Source: Pseudomonadota bacterium
GTDB taxonomy: Bacteria; Pseudomonadota; Gammaproteobacteria; Burkholderiales; Burkholderiaceae_C
Length of the DNA stretch: 64,000 nt
NCBI GenBank assembly: GCA_021815805.1
Contig: JAKAZQ010000005.1
Location: 1 to 64,000 of the forward strand
Direction of reading: 5' to 3'
Of this stretch, positions 55,658 to 63,147 are shown one piece after another. The position numbers and the translations under genes are program-made. The notes below the pieces were generated by a model. The model was not told the origin of the DNA and ran no database searches. It worked only from the letters and a program-made list of their open reading frames with translations. Position 1 is the stretch's first letter. Each line of letters opens with the position of its first letter.

Positions 55658-55989
55658 GCCTGCCCGCCGACACGGTGCTCGATCGCCTGGCCGAGGTGAT
55701 CCGGTCGCGCCGCGACGCCGACCCCGAAACCTCCTATGTGGCGCGTCTGTTCGCGCGCGGCGACGATGCGATGCTGAAGAAGGTCGGCGAGGAGGCGACC
55801 GAGTTCGTGCTGGCCGTCAAGGGCGGAGCGCGCACGTCCATGGTGTACGAAGCCGCCGACGTATGGTTCCACATGCTGGTGGCGCTGGGTGCGCACGACG
55901 TCTCGCCGCGCGAGGTGCTCGCCGAGCTGGCCAGGCGCGAGGGCCTGTCCGGGCTGGAGGAATTCGCGTCGCGCCCGGCGCGCCCCTGA
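55654..55989 (+). CDS. hisE: Phosphoribosyl-ATP pyrophosphatase
   Basis: Hydrolyses PR-ATP to PR-AMP, the second step of the pathway; 111 residues, MazG-like all-helical fold. [17 protein letters not shown] and [16 protein letters not shown] carry the metal-binding Glu/Asp residues. It overlaps hisI by 4 bases and closes the his run. A 259-base gap follows before tatA; the HIT-family gene often found there in relatives is absent. Confidence 0.96.
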   Translation: MSLPADTVLDRLAEVIRSRRDADPETSYVARLFARGDDAMLKKVGEEATEFVLAVKGGARTSMVYEAADVWFHMLVALGAHDVSPREVLAELARREGLSGLEEFASRPARP

Positions 55990-56065
55990 CGGTCGCGCCC
56001 GGCGTGCGGCAAGGCGCGCGCCGATGCTGTTGCGCGGGCGCAGGGTGCGGCACCGCGCATCCCGG

Positions 56066-56071
56066 TAAAAT
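56066..56071 (+). promoter_or_regulatory. Candidate -10 box (TAAAAT) for tatABC
   Basis: TAAAAT preceded by CCCGG lies 177 bases before tatA. It is the only AT-rich hexamer in the gap between hisE and tatA. Confidence 0.3.
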
Positions 56072-56248
56072 GCGGTGCATGTTGGCGCGGCTGGCGGCGC
56101 ACGCACGGTTGCGGCGCCGGTTCTCGAACCGGGCTGCGGCCAGGCGCAACAGCGGGCAGGGCGCTGAGTCGACCTGCATGTTCACGGATCGGGCGGTTCC
56201 CGCCCCTGCAAGCGCGTATTCGCCCGAAGTCCGCGCAGGAGGTTCATC

Positions 56249-56506
56249 ATGGGTTCACTGAGCATTTGGCACTGGCTGATCGTGCTGGTCATCGTCATGA
56301 TGGTCTTCGGCACGAAAAAGCTGAAGAACATCGGCAGCGACCTCGGGTCGGCGGTGAAGGGGTTCAAGGAAGGCATGCGCGAGGGCGACGATGCCGCCGG
56401 CGCGGTGTCGCCCGACAAGCAGCTCGCCGCGCAAGCCGCGCCGCAGGCCGCGGCGAGCACGGCGCACAAGGACGCGATCGACGTCGAGGCCAAGGAAAAA
56501 TCCTGA
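56249..56506 (+). CDS. tatA: Sec-independent protein translocase TatA
   Basis: Pore-forming subunit of the twin-arginine pathway, 85 residues. It has one N-terminal helix ([19 protein letters not shown]) followed by an amphipathic helix with the [20 protein letters not shown] signature. The C-terminal tail is Ala/Lys/Asp-rich. AGGAGG lies 8 bases upstream of the ATG. Confidence 0.97.
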   Translation: MGSLSIWHWLIVLVIVMMVFGTKKLKNIGSDLGSAVKGFKEGMREGDDAAGAVSPDKQLAAQAAPQAAASTAHKDAIDVEAKEKS

Positions 56507-56568
56507 TCCCGGTGCGGCGCGCTGCCTGCGTCTTGCGCGGCGCGGCGCCGCCCGGCACATCCTGAACC

Positions 56569-57075
56569 ATGTTCGATATCGGCATTTCGGAACTCGGCGT
56601 GATCGGCGCGGTCGCGCTGGTCGTGCTCGGTCCGGAGCGGCTGCCGCGGGTGGCACGCACGGTGGGCAATCTGATGGGGCGGGCGCAGCGCTACATGGCC
56701 GACGTGAAGGCCGAGGTCAACCGGCAGATCGAGCTCGACGAACTGCGCGGCATGAAGTCGACCGTGGAATCCACGGTACGCGACATCCACGCGTCGGTGT
56801 CGAAGAACCTGGGCGAGGTGCGGGACGATTTCGACAGCGCCTGGAAGGAGGCCACCGCGGGCCTGCCCGGCAGCGGTTCGGCCACGACCCCGCACGATCC
56901 CGCGCAGCCGGTCGACGCCGGCCCGTACCTGGCCGAACCCGGGCGCGCCAAGCGACTGAAGCGCTCGGGCGGCCAGGCGCTGCCGATGTGGTATCGCCGA
57001 CACTCGCGATTGCGCGGCCACGCGCTGTCGGGCGCCGCCCGCATGGCACGCTATCGCGTGCGCATGCGCTCCTGA
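56569..57075 (+). CDS. tatB: Sec-independent protein translocase TatB
   Basis: Receptor-complex subunit that works with TatC to bind twin-arginine signal peptides. The 168-residue protein starts [20 protein letters not shown] and continues [13 protein letters not shown], both diagnostic for TatB rather than TatA. The C-terminal half is variable and basic. It lies between tatA and tatC. Confidence 0.96.
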   Translation: MFDIGISELGVIGAVALVVLGPERLPRVARTVGNLMGRAQRYMADVKAEVNRQIELDELRGMKSTVESTVRDIHASVSKNLGEVRDDFDSAWKEATAGLPGSGSATTPHDPAQPVDAGPYLAEPGRAKRLKRSGGQALPMWYRRHSRLRGHALSGAARMARYRVRMRS

Positions 57076-57174
57076 CCGGCGTGCGCGGCGTCAGCGTGCG
57101 GCCTCAGCGCCGCTCTTGCCCACCCGGCGCCGCGGCGCCGGTTCCTGTTCCGCATTCCCCACCGACATCGCGCA

Positions 57175-58029
57175 GTGAGTGACACCCCCTCGTCCACGCC
57201 CGACGACGCCCAGGGCGAGCAGCCGTTCATCTCGCATCTGGTCGAGTTGCGCGACCGCCTCATCCGCGCCCTCATCGCGGTCGGCGTGGTGTTCGCGGTG
57301 CTGGTCGTATACCCCGGCCCCTCGGGCCTGTTCGACGCCTTCGCGCGCCCGCTGATCTCGCACCTGCCGCACGGCTCGAGCATGATCGCCATCGGCGTGA
57401 TCACGCCGTTCCTGGTGCCGCTCAAGCTGACCATGCTGGCCGCGCTGATGGTGGCGCTGCCGGTGGTGCTGTACCAGCTCTGGGCCTTCGTCGCGCCGGG
57501 GCTGTACGCGCACGAGAAGCGCCTGGTGATGCCGCTGGTCGTGCTGAGCACGATCCTGTTCTATCTCGGCGTGGCCTTCGCCTACTTCATCGTGCTCGGG
57601 CGCCTGTTCACCTTCATCCAGGATGTCGCGCCGAAGGTCATCACCGCGGCGCCGGACATCGAGTCCTACCTGAACTTCGTGCTCACGCTGTTTCTCGCTT
57701 TCGGCAGTGCGTTCGAGGTGCCGGTGGTGCTCATGCTGCTGGTGCGTTTCGGTGTCCTGACCATCGCCCAGCTCAAGGCGTGGCGCGCCTATTTCATCGT
57801 CGCGGCGTTCATCATCGCCGCGGTGATCACGCCCCCCGACGTGTTTTCCCAAAGCTCCCTTGCGGTCTCCATGATCCTGCTCTACGAGGTCGGGATCATC
57901 GGGGCGCGCGTGCTCGGCACCTACTCGGCGCCGCCCGATGCCCAGGCGCAGGGCGACCCCGCGGGCGCTTCCGGCGGCGATGCCGCGAGCCCGCCCGGCG
58001 CGGACTCCCCGCCGCGGGACCAGCGCTGA
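57175..58029 (+). CDS. tatC: Sec-independent protein translocase TatC
   Basis: Six-helix membrane protein, 284 residues, that recognises folded cargo with RR signals. FISHLVELRDRLIRALIAVG, the family hallmark, lies near the N-terminus; FVAPGLYAHEKRLVMPLV and FGVLTIAQLKAWRAYFIVAAF follow. GTG 57175 is the likely start. The C-terminal tail is Ala/Pro-rich. Confidence 0.96.
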   Translation: MSDTPSSTPDDAQGEQPFISHLVELRDRLIRALIAVGVVFAVLVVYPGPSGLFDAFARPLISHLPHGSSMIAIGVITPFLVPLKLTMLAALMVALPVVLYQLWAFVAPGLYAHEKRLVMPLVVLSTILFYLGVAFAYFIVLGRLFTFIQDVAPKVITAAPDIESYLNFVLTLFLAFGSAFEVPVVLMLLVRFGVLTIAQLKAWRAYFIVAAFIIAAVITPPDVFSQSSLAVSMILLYEVGIIGARVLGTYSAPPDAQAQGDPAGASGGDAASPPGADSPPRDQR

Positions 58030-58101
58030 TGCACGCGGCATGCCGGGCCTGCGCGCCGTCATGCCGCCCGCCGCCGATGCCCACGGTTACCGGAGTCGCC
58101 C

Positions 58102-58848
58102 ATGCTCACCCGTGAACGCCTGGCCGAATACCTGCACGAGCTGCTGCAGGTCGATGCCTTCGACGACTATGCCCCGAACGGCCTGCAGGTCGAGGGCCGG
58201 GCGCGCATCCGCCGTATCGTCAGCGGCGTCAGCGCCAGTCTCGAATTGCTGCGGCGCGCCGCGCAGTTCGACGCCTGCGCCGTGCTGGTGCATCACGGCT
58301 GGTTCTGGCGTGGCGAGGATCCGCGCGTCACCGGGCAACGCCACCGGCGGCTCAAGGCGGCGCTCGACGCCGAGCTGAACCTGTTCGCCTACCACCTGCC
58401 GCTGGATGCGCACCCGAGCCTGGGCAACAACGCGCAACTGGCGGCGCGCCTGGGCTGGCAGACCCAGGCGCATTTCGGCAAGCAGCAACTGGGCCTGATC
58501 GGCCATGCGCCGCAGTCGACGCGCGCCGAGCTGGCCGATGCGCTGGAGCGCCTGCTCGGACGGCGTCCGCTGCTGGTCGGCGACGCCGCTGCCCCGGTGG
58601 GGCGACTGGCCTGGTGCACCGGCGCGGCGCAGGGCTGGATCGAGCAGGCGCGGGCGGCCGGCGCCGACACCTACGTCAGCGGCGAGATCTCCGAGCCCAC
58701 GACCCATTTCGCGCGCGAGATGGACATCGCCTACCTGGCCTGCGGCCACCACGCCACCGAGCGCTACGGCGTGCAGGCGCTGGGCCGGCACCTGGCCGAG
58801 GCGTTCGGCATCGAGCACCAGTTCATCGACGTGGACAACCCGGCATGA
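58102..58848 (+). CDS. Nif3-like dinuclear metal-binding protein
   Basis: A 248-residue member of the Nif3/YbgI family (annotated in databases as GTP cyclohydrolase I type 2). Metal-binding histidines are in VLVHHGWFW and near the end in CGHHATERYGVQALG. YAPNGLQVEGRARIRRIVSGV is the N-terminal signature. The cellular role is not established; links to 5'-deoxynucleotide metabolism have been proposed. The stop overlaps the pdxA start by 4 bases. Confidence 0.92.
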   Translation: MLTRERLAEYLHELLQVDAFDDYAPNGLQVEGRARIRRIVSGVSASLELLRRAAQFDACAVLVHHGWFWRGEDPRVTGQRHRRLKAALDAELNLFAYHLPLDAHPSLGNNAQLAARLGWQTQAHFGKQQLGLIGHAPQSTRAELADALERLLGRRPLLVGDAAAPVGRLAWCTGAAQGWIEQARAAGADTYVSGEISEPTTHFAREMDIAYLACGHHATERYGVQALGRHLAEAFGIEHQFIDVDNPA

Positions 58849-59876
58849 CCCGAGCTGCGGCGGATACCCCGCTGGCGATCTCGATGGGCGATGCGGCGGG
58901 CATCGGCCCCGAGATCGTCGTCAAGGCCTTCCTGCGCGGACACGCCGAGGCCTGCGTGGTCTATGGCTGTCCGCAGGTACTGGCGCGGGCGGCGCGCCTG
59001 CTGGCGCGCGCGGATGGATGCGCGCCCTGCGTGGTCGCGCACATCGATACCCCGGCCGCCTGGCGCACGGTGCCTGCCGGCGCCATTCCCGTGGTACGGG
59101 CTCGGGGCATCGACTCCGAGCTGCTGGCCGGGATCCGGTACGGCCTCGTCGATGCGCGCGCCGGCGCCGCAGCGCATGCCAGCATCGTGGATGCCGCGCA
59201 GGCGGCGCTGCGCGGCGAGGTGTCGGGCTTGGTCACGGCGCCCATCCACAAGGAGGCGCTGCACGCCGCGGGGGTGGATTTTCCCGGGCACACCGAACTC
59301 CTGCAGCATCTGTGCGGCGGCGCGCCGGTGCGCATGATGCTGGCCAACGAGCAACTGCGCACCGTGCTCGTGACCATTCACCTCAGCGTGCGCCGCGCGC
59401 TCGATGCGATCACCGAGGAGGCCGTGCTGCAGACCCTGCGCATCACCCATGCGGCGTCGCGCGCCTGGGGGCGGCAGGCCGCGCGCATCGCCGTGGCCGG
59501 ACTGAACCCGCATGCCGGCGAGGGTGGTCTGTTCGGCGACGAGGAGATGCGCCTGATCCAGCCGGCCATCGCACGCGCACGCGCCGAGGGCATCCTGGCC
59601 AGCGGGCCCTATGCCCCCGATACCGTGTTCATGCGAGCCCGCAACGCCGAGGGTCATCCCGGGGAGTTCGACGTGGTCGTCGCGATGCTGCACGACCACG
59701 CGCTGATCCCCGTGAAATACCTGGGTCTGGATCAGGGAGTGAACGTCACGCTGGGGCTGCCCTTCGTGCGCACCAGCCCGGATCACGGCACCGCGTTCGA
59801 CATCGCCGGGCGCGGCGTGGCCGATGACGCCAGCCTGTGCTCGGCGATCGCGATGGCGCGACGCCTCGGCGCCTGA
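58845..59876 (+). CDS. pdxA: 4-hydroxythreonine-4-phosphate dehydrogenase
   Basis: NAD-dependent dehydrogenase of pyridoxal 5'-phosphate synthesis, 343 residues. LAISMGDAAGIGPEIVVKAF begins it. TAPIHKEALHAAGVDFPGHT, with substrate- and metal-binding His, lies mid-protein, and LHDHALIPVKYLG near the end. The motif set fits PdxA proper; the related PdxA2 cannot be excluded. It overlaps the Nif3-like gene by 4 bases and converges with mscL. Confidence 0.93.
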   Translation: MTRAAADTPLAISMGDAAGIGPEIVVKAFLRGHAEACVVYGCPQVLARAARLLARADGCAPCVVAHIDTPAAWRTVPAGAIPVVRARGIDSELLAGIRYGLVDARAGAAAHASIVDAAQAALRGEVSGLVTAPIHKEALHAAGVDFPGHTELLQHLCGGAPVRMMLANEQLRTVLVTIHLSVRRALDAITEEAVLQTLRITHAASRAWGRQAARIAVAGLNPHAGEGGLFGDEEMRLIQPAIARARAEGILASGPYAPDTVFMRARNAEGHPGEFDVVVAMLHDHALIPVKYLGLDQGVNVTLGLPFVRTSPDHGTAFDIAGRGVADDASLCSAIAMARRLGA

Positions 59877-59910
59877 GCGGCGCCGCGCGTCGCGCAGGCG
59901 GTCTGCAGGC

Positions 59911-60342
59911 TCAGCGCTTCAGGCTGTCGCGGATTTCGCGCAGCAGCAGCACGTCTTCCGGGGTCGGCGGCTCCGGCGGCGGCGGCGGCTCCGGCTGCGC
60001 GCGCTTGAGCTTGGAAATGGCCTGCACCATCAGGAAGATCACAAAGGCCAGGATGAGGAAATTCAGCGAGATGGTGATGAAGTCCCCATAGGCCAGCACG
60101 GGGATGTTGGCCTTTTTCAACGCGGCCAGCGTGCGCGGCGTGCCCGGCGGCATCGTGCCGAGCACCACGAACAGGTTGGAGAAATCGATCTTGCCGACGA
60201 CCAGGCCGACCAACGGCATGATCAGGTCGGCGACCAGCGCCGAGACGATCTTGCCGAAGGCGCCGCCGATGATCACGGCCACCGCCAGATCGATCACGTT
60301 GCCCTTGACCGCGAAATCCTTGAAATCCTTTAACAGGCTCAT
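59911..60342 (-). CDS. mscL: Large-conductance mechanosensitive channel MscL
   Basis: Emergency osmotic release channel of the inner membrane, 143 residues. [20 protein letters not shown] is the N-terminal amphipathic helix and the start of the pore-lining TM1 ([18 protein letters not shown]). TM2 is [20 protein letters not shown] Pro-rich linker and a short helical C-terminus follow. GAGGAAA precedes the ATG on the coding strand. Confidence 0.97.
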   Translation of the reverse strand: MSLLKDFKDFAVKGNVIDLAVAVIIGGAFGKIVSALVADLIMPLVGLVVGKIDFSNLFVVLGTMPPGTPRTLAALKKANIPVLAYGDFITISLNFLILAFVIFLMVQAISKLKRAQPEPPPPPEPPTPEDVLLLREIRDSLKR

Positions 60343-60877
60343 TGATATTTCCTCGCTGACGACGGCAGGTTGCGCACAATTGCACGCTGCCGCATGAAAA
60401 GCCCGTATTGTTGCCGAAAGACTGGCGACAGGGAAAGCGCTTTCGACATACCGCCGAGACATTCTCGGCGTGGGCTGCGATGGTCCTTGCTGCCGTGCGC
60501 CGAGACCGTCGTGGCACCCCTTGCGCTACGGTCATCGCGTGGGCGCTTCGAGGGGCGCCAGGGCGCGCATGGGGGGTGGCGCGGCGCGAAGCGGTATCAT
60601 CGCCGCTCCGGTGGTCTTGCAGCCGCGTCGTGTGCTGGGCGGAAGCCCCGCACGGCTTCGGCGCAGGCGCCGACGGCCCGCGTCCCGCTGGGTCGGCTGG
60701 CGTTGTTCACCTTCACCACGTGGCGGCTCGAGAAAGAATGCTGGAGGGGCGTACGACAGACCGTCACGCGCAGCAGCGCCAGACCGCGGCGTGCGTGCGC
60801 GTTGCCCCGCAACGATTCAAGGGTCTCCCCGGGGGTGAGCGAGCTCACTCCCTTTGCTTTTTCAGGAGTCGCATCCC
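60343..60877. other. 535-base stretch without a convincing gene
   Basis: Frames here read as Arg/Ala-rich or lack any recognisable domain and have no supporting ribosome-binding site. In many betaproteobacteria the cytochrome bc1 genes petABC lie upstream of sspA; no part of petC is recognisable here. A promoter for sspA is probably inside this stretch, but no consensus match stands out. Confidence 0.6.
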
Positions 60878-61489
60878 ATGATGGTGCTTTATTCCGGCAC
60901 GACCTGCCCGTTTTCGCAGCGCTGCCGCTTCGTCCTGTTCGAGAAGGGCATGGATTTCGAGATCCGTGACGTCGATCTCTTCAACAAGCCCGAGGACGTC
61001 AACGTCATGAATCCGTACGGCCAGGTGCCCATCCTGGTCGAGCGCGATCTGATCCTGTACGAGTCGAACATCATCAACGAGTACATCGACGAGCGTTTTC
61101 CACACCCGCAGCTCATGCCCGGCGACCCGGTGGCACGTGCACGCGTGCGGCTGTTCCTGTTCAACTTCGAAAAGGAACTGTTCGTGCACGTCGGCGTGCT
61201 CGAGTCGCGCGCGACCAAGGCCAACGAGAAGACCATGGAAAAGGCGCGCTCGGCGATCCGCGATCGGCTCACCCAGCTCGCCCCGGTGTTCACCAAGAAC
61301 CGCTACATGCTGGGTGACGATTTTTCCATGCTCGACGTGTCCATCGCGCCGCTGTTGTGGCGCCTGGATCACTACGGCATCGACCTTCCCAAATCGGCCG
61401 CGCCGCTGGCCAAGTACGCGGAGCGCATTTTCCAGCGCCCTGCCTACATCGAGGCGCTGACGCCGTCCGAGAAGGTGATGCGCAAATAG
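60878..61489 (+). CDS. sspA: Stringent starvation protein A
   Basis: A 203-residue GST-fold protein that binds RNA polymerase and alters promoter use under starvation. It starts MMVLYSGTTCPFSQRCRFVL. The thioredoxin-like half ends NPYGQVPILVERDLILYESN, and the helical half follows. AGGAG lies 8 bases upstream of ATG 60878. sspB begins 14 bases after its stop, and the two form the usual operon. Confidence 0.96.
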   Translation: MMVLYSGTTCPFSQRCRFVLFEKGMDFEIRDVDLFNKPEDVNVMNPYGQVPILVERDLILYESNIINEYIDERFPHPQLMPGDPVARARVRLFLFNFEKELFVHVGVLESRATKANEKTMEKARSAIRDRLTQLAPVFTKNRYMLGDDFSMLDVSIAPLLWRLDHYGIDLPKSAAPLAKYAERIFQRPAYIEALTPSEKVMRK

Positions 61490-61503
61490 GTGCGCCGTTC
61501 GTC

Positions 61504-62085
61504 ATGCACGAAAATGCCGATCCGGGCCCCGGCTCGACCAAGCCCTACCTGTTGCGCGCGCTCTACGAGTGGTGCTGCGACAACGGCTTCACCCCGCACC
61601 TCGCGGTGAAGGTGGACGCCAGTGTGCGCGTACCGCGGGAGCATGTGCGCAACGGCGAAATCGTGCTGAACATCAGTTTCGGTGCGACCAGCGGGCTCAA
61701 CATGGGCAACGACGACATTCGCTTCAAGGCACGCTTCGGCGGTGTCGCGCGCGACATCGTCGTGCCGGTGAGCCACGTCACGGCCATCTACGCCCGCGAG
61801 AACGGCCAGGGGATGGCATTCCCGCCGCCCGCCCCGGCCGAGCTGGCGCCCGAGACGGGGCCCGAGACGGGGCCCGAGACTGGGCCCGAGGCCTTGCGCG
61901 CCGAGCCGGCGGAGCAGCAGGCGAGTGCTTCCGGCGCGCGTCTGCACGCGGTTCCGGCCGCGTCCGCCGAGTCGCCGGGAGTCCGCGGGGAACCCGATGC
62001 GTCGGCGGCAGCCGCGCCGGCCCCGCAGGAGCCCCCGGAGCCGCCGCCTCGTCCGTCGGGGCCGCATCTCAAGCGCGTGAAGTGA
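61504..62085 (+). CDS. sspB: ClpXP adaptor SspB
   Basis: Delivers ssrA-tagged proteins to ClpXP. The globular substrate-binding domain (about residues 12-110) starts KPYLLRALYEWCCDNGFTPH and includes LNISFGATSGLNMGNDDIRF. A long Pro/Ala/Glu linker follows, containing a 12-bp tandem repeat that encodes ETGP units. The last residues, LKRVK, match the ClpX-binding tail (LRVVK in E. coli). At 193 residues it is longer than the E. coli protein because of the linker. Confidence 0.94.
   Translation: MHENADPGPGSTKPYLLRALYEWCCDNGFTPHLAVKVDASVRVPREHVRNGEIVLNISFGATSGLNMGNDDIRFKARFGGVARDIVVPVSHVTAIYARENGQGMAFPPPAPAELAPETGPETGPETGPEALRAEPAEQQASASGARLHAVPAASAESPGVRGEPDASAAAAPAPQEPPEPPPRPSGPHLKRVK
61849..61884 (+). 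repeat. Three 12-bp tandem repeats inside sspB
   Basis: CCCGAGACGGGG occurs twice and CCCGAGACTGGG once, head to tail. They encode Pro-Glu-Thr-Gly units in the flexible linker and keep the frame. Confidence 0.85.
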
Positions 62086-62143
62086 GCCGCGCACCGGTGC
62101 TCCCGCCCGGCGGGCGGGCTGCCGGGGCCTGAGCGCCGCCGCT

Positions 62144-62149
62144 TATAAT
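62144..62149 (+). promoter_or_regulatory. -10 box (TATAAT) of the tRNA-Thr gene
   Basis: A perfect consensus TATAAT lies 22 bases before the tRNA. It sits in the loop of an 8-bp perfect inverted repeat (GCCGCCGC 62135-62142 / GCGGCGGC 62150-62157). The GC-rich bases after the -10 form a discriminator typical of stable-RNA promoters. No good -35 hexamer is seen. Confidence 0.6.
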
Positions 62150-62171
62150 GCGGCGGCTTTGAAGATGTGCT

Positions 62172-62458
62172 GCCGGGTTAGCTCAGCTGGTAGAGCAACC
62201 GCCTTGATGTGAACGAGTGCCTCGCCGGAAACGACGGGTGCAGAACCCCTCAAACTCGGGGAACGCTAACGCCGCAACGGCCATGCCGATCCCGAGCCAA
62301 GCCCACCGCGTGGGAAGGTGTAGAGACTAGACGGGGGGGGCCTAACGCGTCGATCGCCATGGCCAAGGGATAGTCCAGACCACGAACGCAATGGCGGCGA
62401 AAGCCGAAGTGGTACGGTAAGCGGTAGGTCGTCCGTTCGAGTCGGACACTCGGCACCA
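62172..62458 (+). tRNA. tRNA-Thr(UGU), interrupted by a group I intron
   Basis: Exons 62172-62205 and 62417-62458 join to a 76-nt tRNA with encoded CCA. The acceptor GCCGGGU pairs with ACUCGGC (one G-U). The D stem is GCUC/GAGC, the anticodon stem ACCGC/GCGGU, and the T stem GUCCG/CGGAC with loop UUCGAGU. The spliced anticodon loop is CUUGUAA, giving anticodon UGU (threonine). The intron lies between U34 and G35. Sequence outside the intron closely follows E. coli tRNA-Thr(UGU). Without splicing the gene could not yield a functional tRNA. Confidence 0.93.
62206..62416 (+). ncRNA. Group I self-splicing intron (211 nt, IC3-like)
   Basis: The intron begins after U34 and ends in G 62416, the expected terminal omega-G. 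The R element GTAGAGACTAGACGG (62320-62334) and the S element AAGGGATAGTCC (62365-62376) match the group I core; GACUA/UAGUC forms P7. P4 is CUCGGG/CCCGAG. P9 is a stem ACCAC/GUGGU (62379-62383 / 62409-62413) enclosing GGC-GAAA-GCC with a GNRA loop. A guide GAG at 62215-62217 can pair with exon CUU to give the U-G pair at the 5' splice site. Size and core resemble the Azoarcus tRNA-Ile intron. It encodes no protein. Confidence 0.92.
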
Positions 62459-63147
62459 GGCTTTTCACGCTGCATCGGGCACGCCGCGGCAACGCGCATC
62501 CGCGGCCCTGCCCTGAAGGCGCGAACGCCGATCCGGTTGCTCTCGCGCCCTTGTCGACGCGTCATGACGACGGGCGACGCGGCGTGTCGCCGCATGCGTT
62601 CGGATGTCGCTGCGCGTCGACACACGTGTCCCGCGCGTGCTCGGCATCGCGCCTGCCGATGCCGCGGGGCGCGTGCCGTGAATATCCCCCCGGGCTCGCA
62701 TGTTTCGCGCGCAGCGCGTGCCTGCAGGGCGCGACGCGCATGCGCGCTGCGAACGCCGATGCCGTCGCACCCGGGATCCCGATGCTCACCGATCGCGCCG
62801 ATCCGTGGGAAAAGCGCAAAGCCTCATGGAGTCGTTCCCGGCACGCGCCACCGTCTGGAACCGCGTGGACATCGCCAGGCTTGTCGTGCGCGACGCGAGT
62901 GCCAGGCAGTACGCCGCGTTCGACGGCGGGCGAAGCTTCTCGACGGGCGATCCGGGCGTCCTCGTCGGCGCTGTCCGACGCGCCTGAGCCTCGCCACGCG
63001 GCGACCGCACCGCGGGCTCTCAAGTCGCGCCCGGTTGCGTCGTTGAACCAGACATGGGTGCCTGGATGCGCCGCCCGTGCCGGGCGCGCACGGCAGTCGC
63101 CGGCGCCGGTGCGCCAAGGCGATGCAGGCCTGGCTACAAGGTCGACG
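62459..63147. other. 689-base stretch without a convincing gene
   Basis: Between the tRNA and the chemoreceptor gene, all frames are Arg-rich and lack recognisable domains or ribosome-binding sites. No integrase, direct repeat of the tRNA 3' end or insertion-sequence end was recognised. A promoter for the chemoreceptor presumably lies near its end, where TACAAG occurs 11 bases before the ATG. Confidence 0.6.

Noticed and set aside
60370-60969. Protein-coding gene upstream of and overlapping sspA
   Set aside because: The frame is Arg/Ser-rich, has no domain, overlaps the start of sspA in another frame and lacks a ribosome-binding site.
62172-62260. Degenerate or truncated tRNA (pseudogene) at the end of the window
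   Set aside because: The missing half of the tRNA is found 211 nt later with perfect complementarity in all stems, and the insert has the group I core.
62250-62492. Small minus-strand protein-coding frame across the tRNA locus
   Set aside because: It overlaps the conserved group I core and the tRNA 3' exon; base pairing explains the sequence better than coding.
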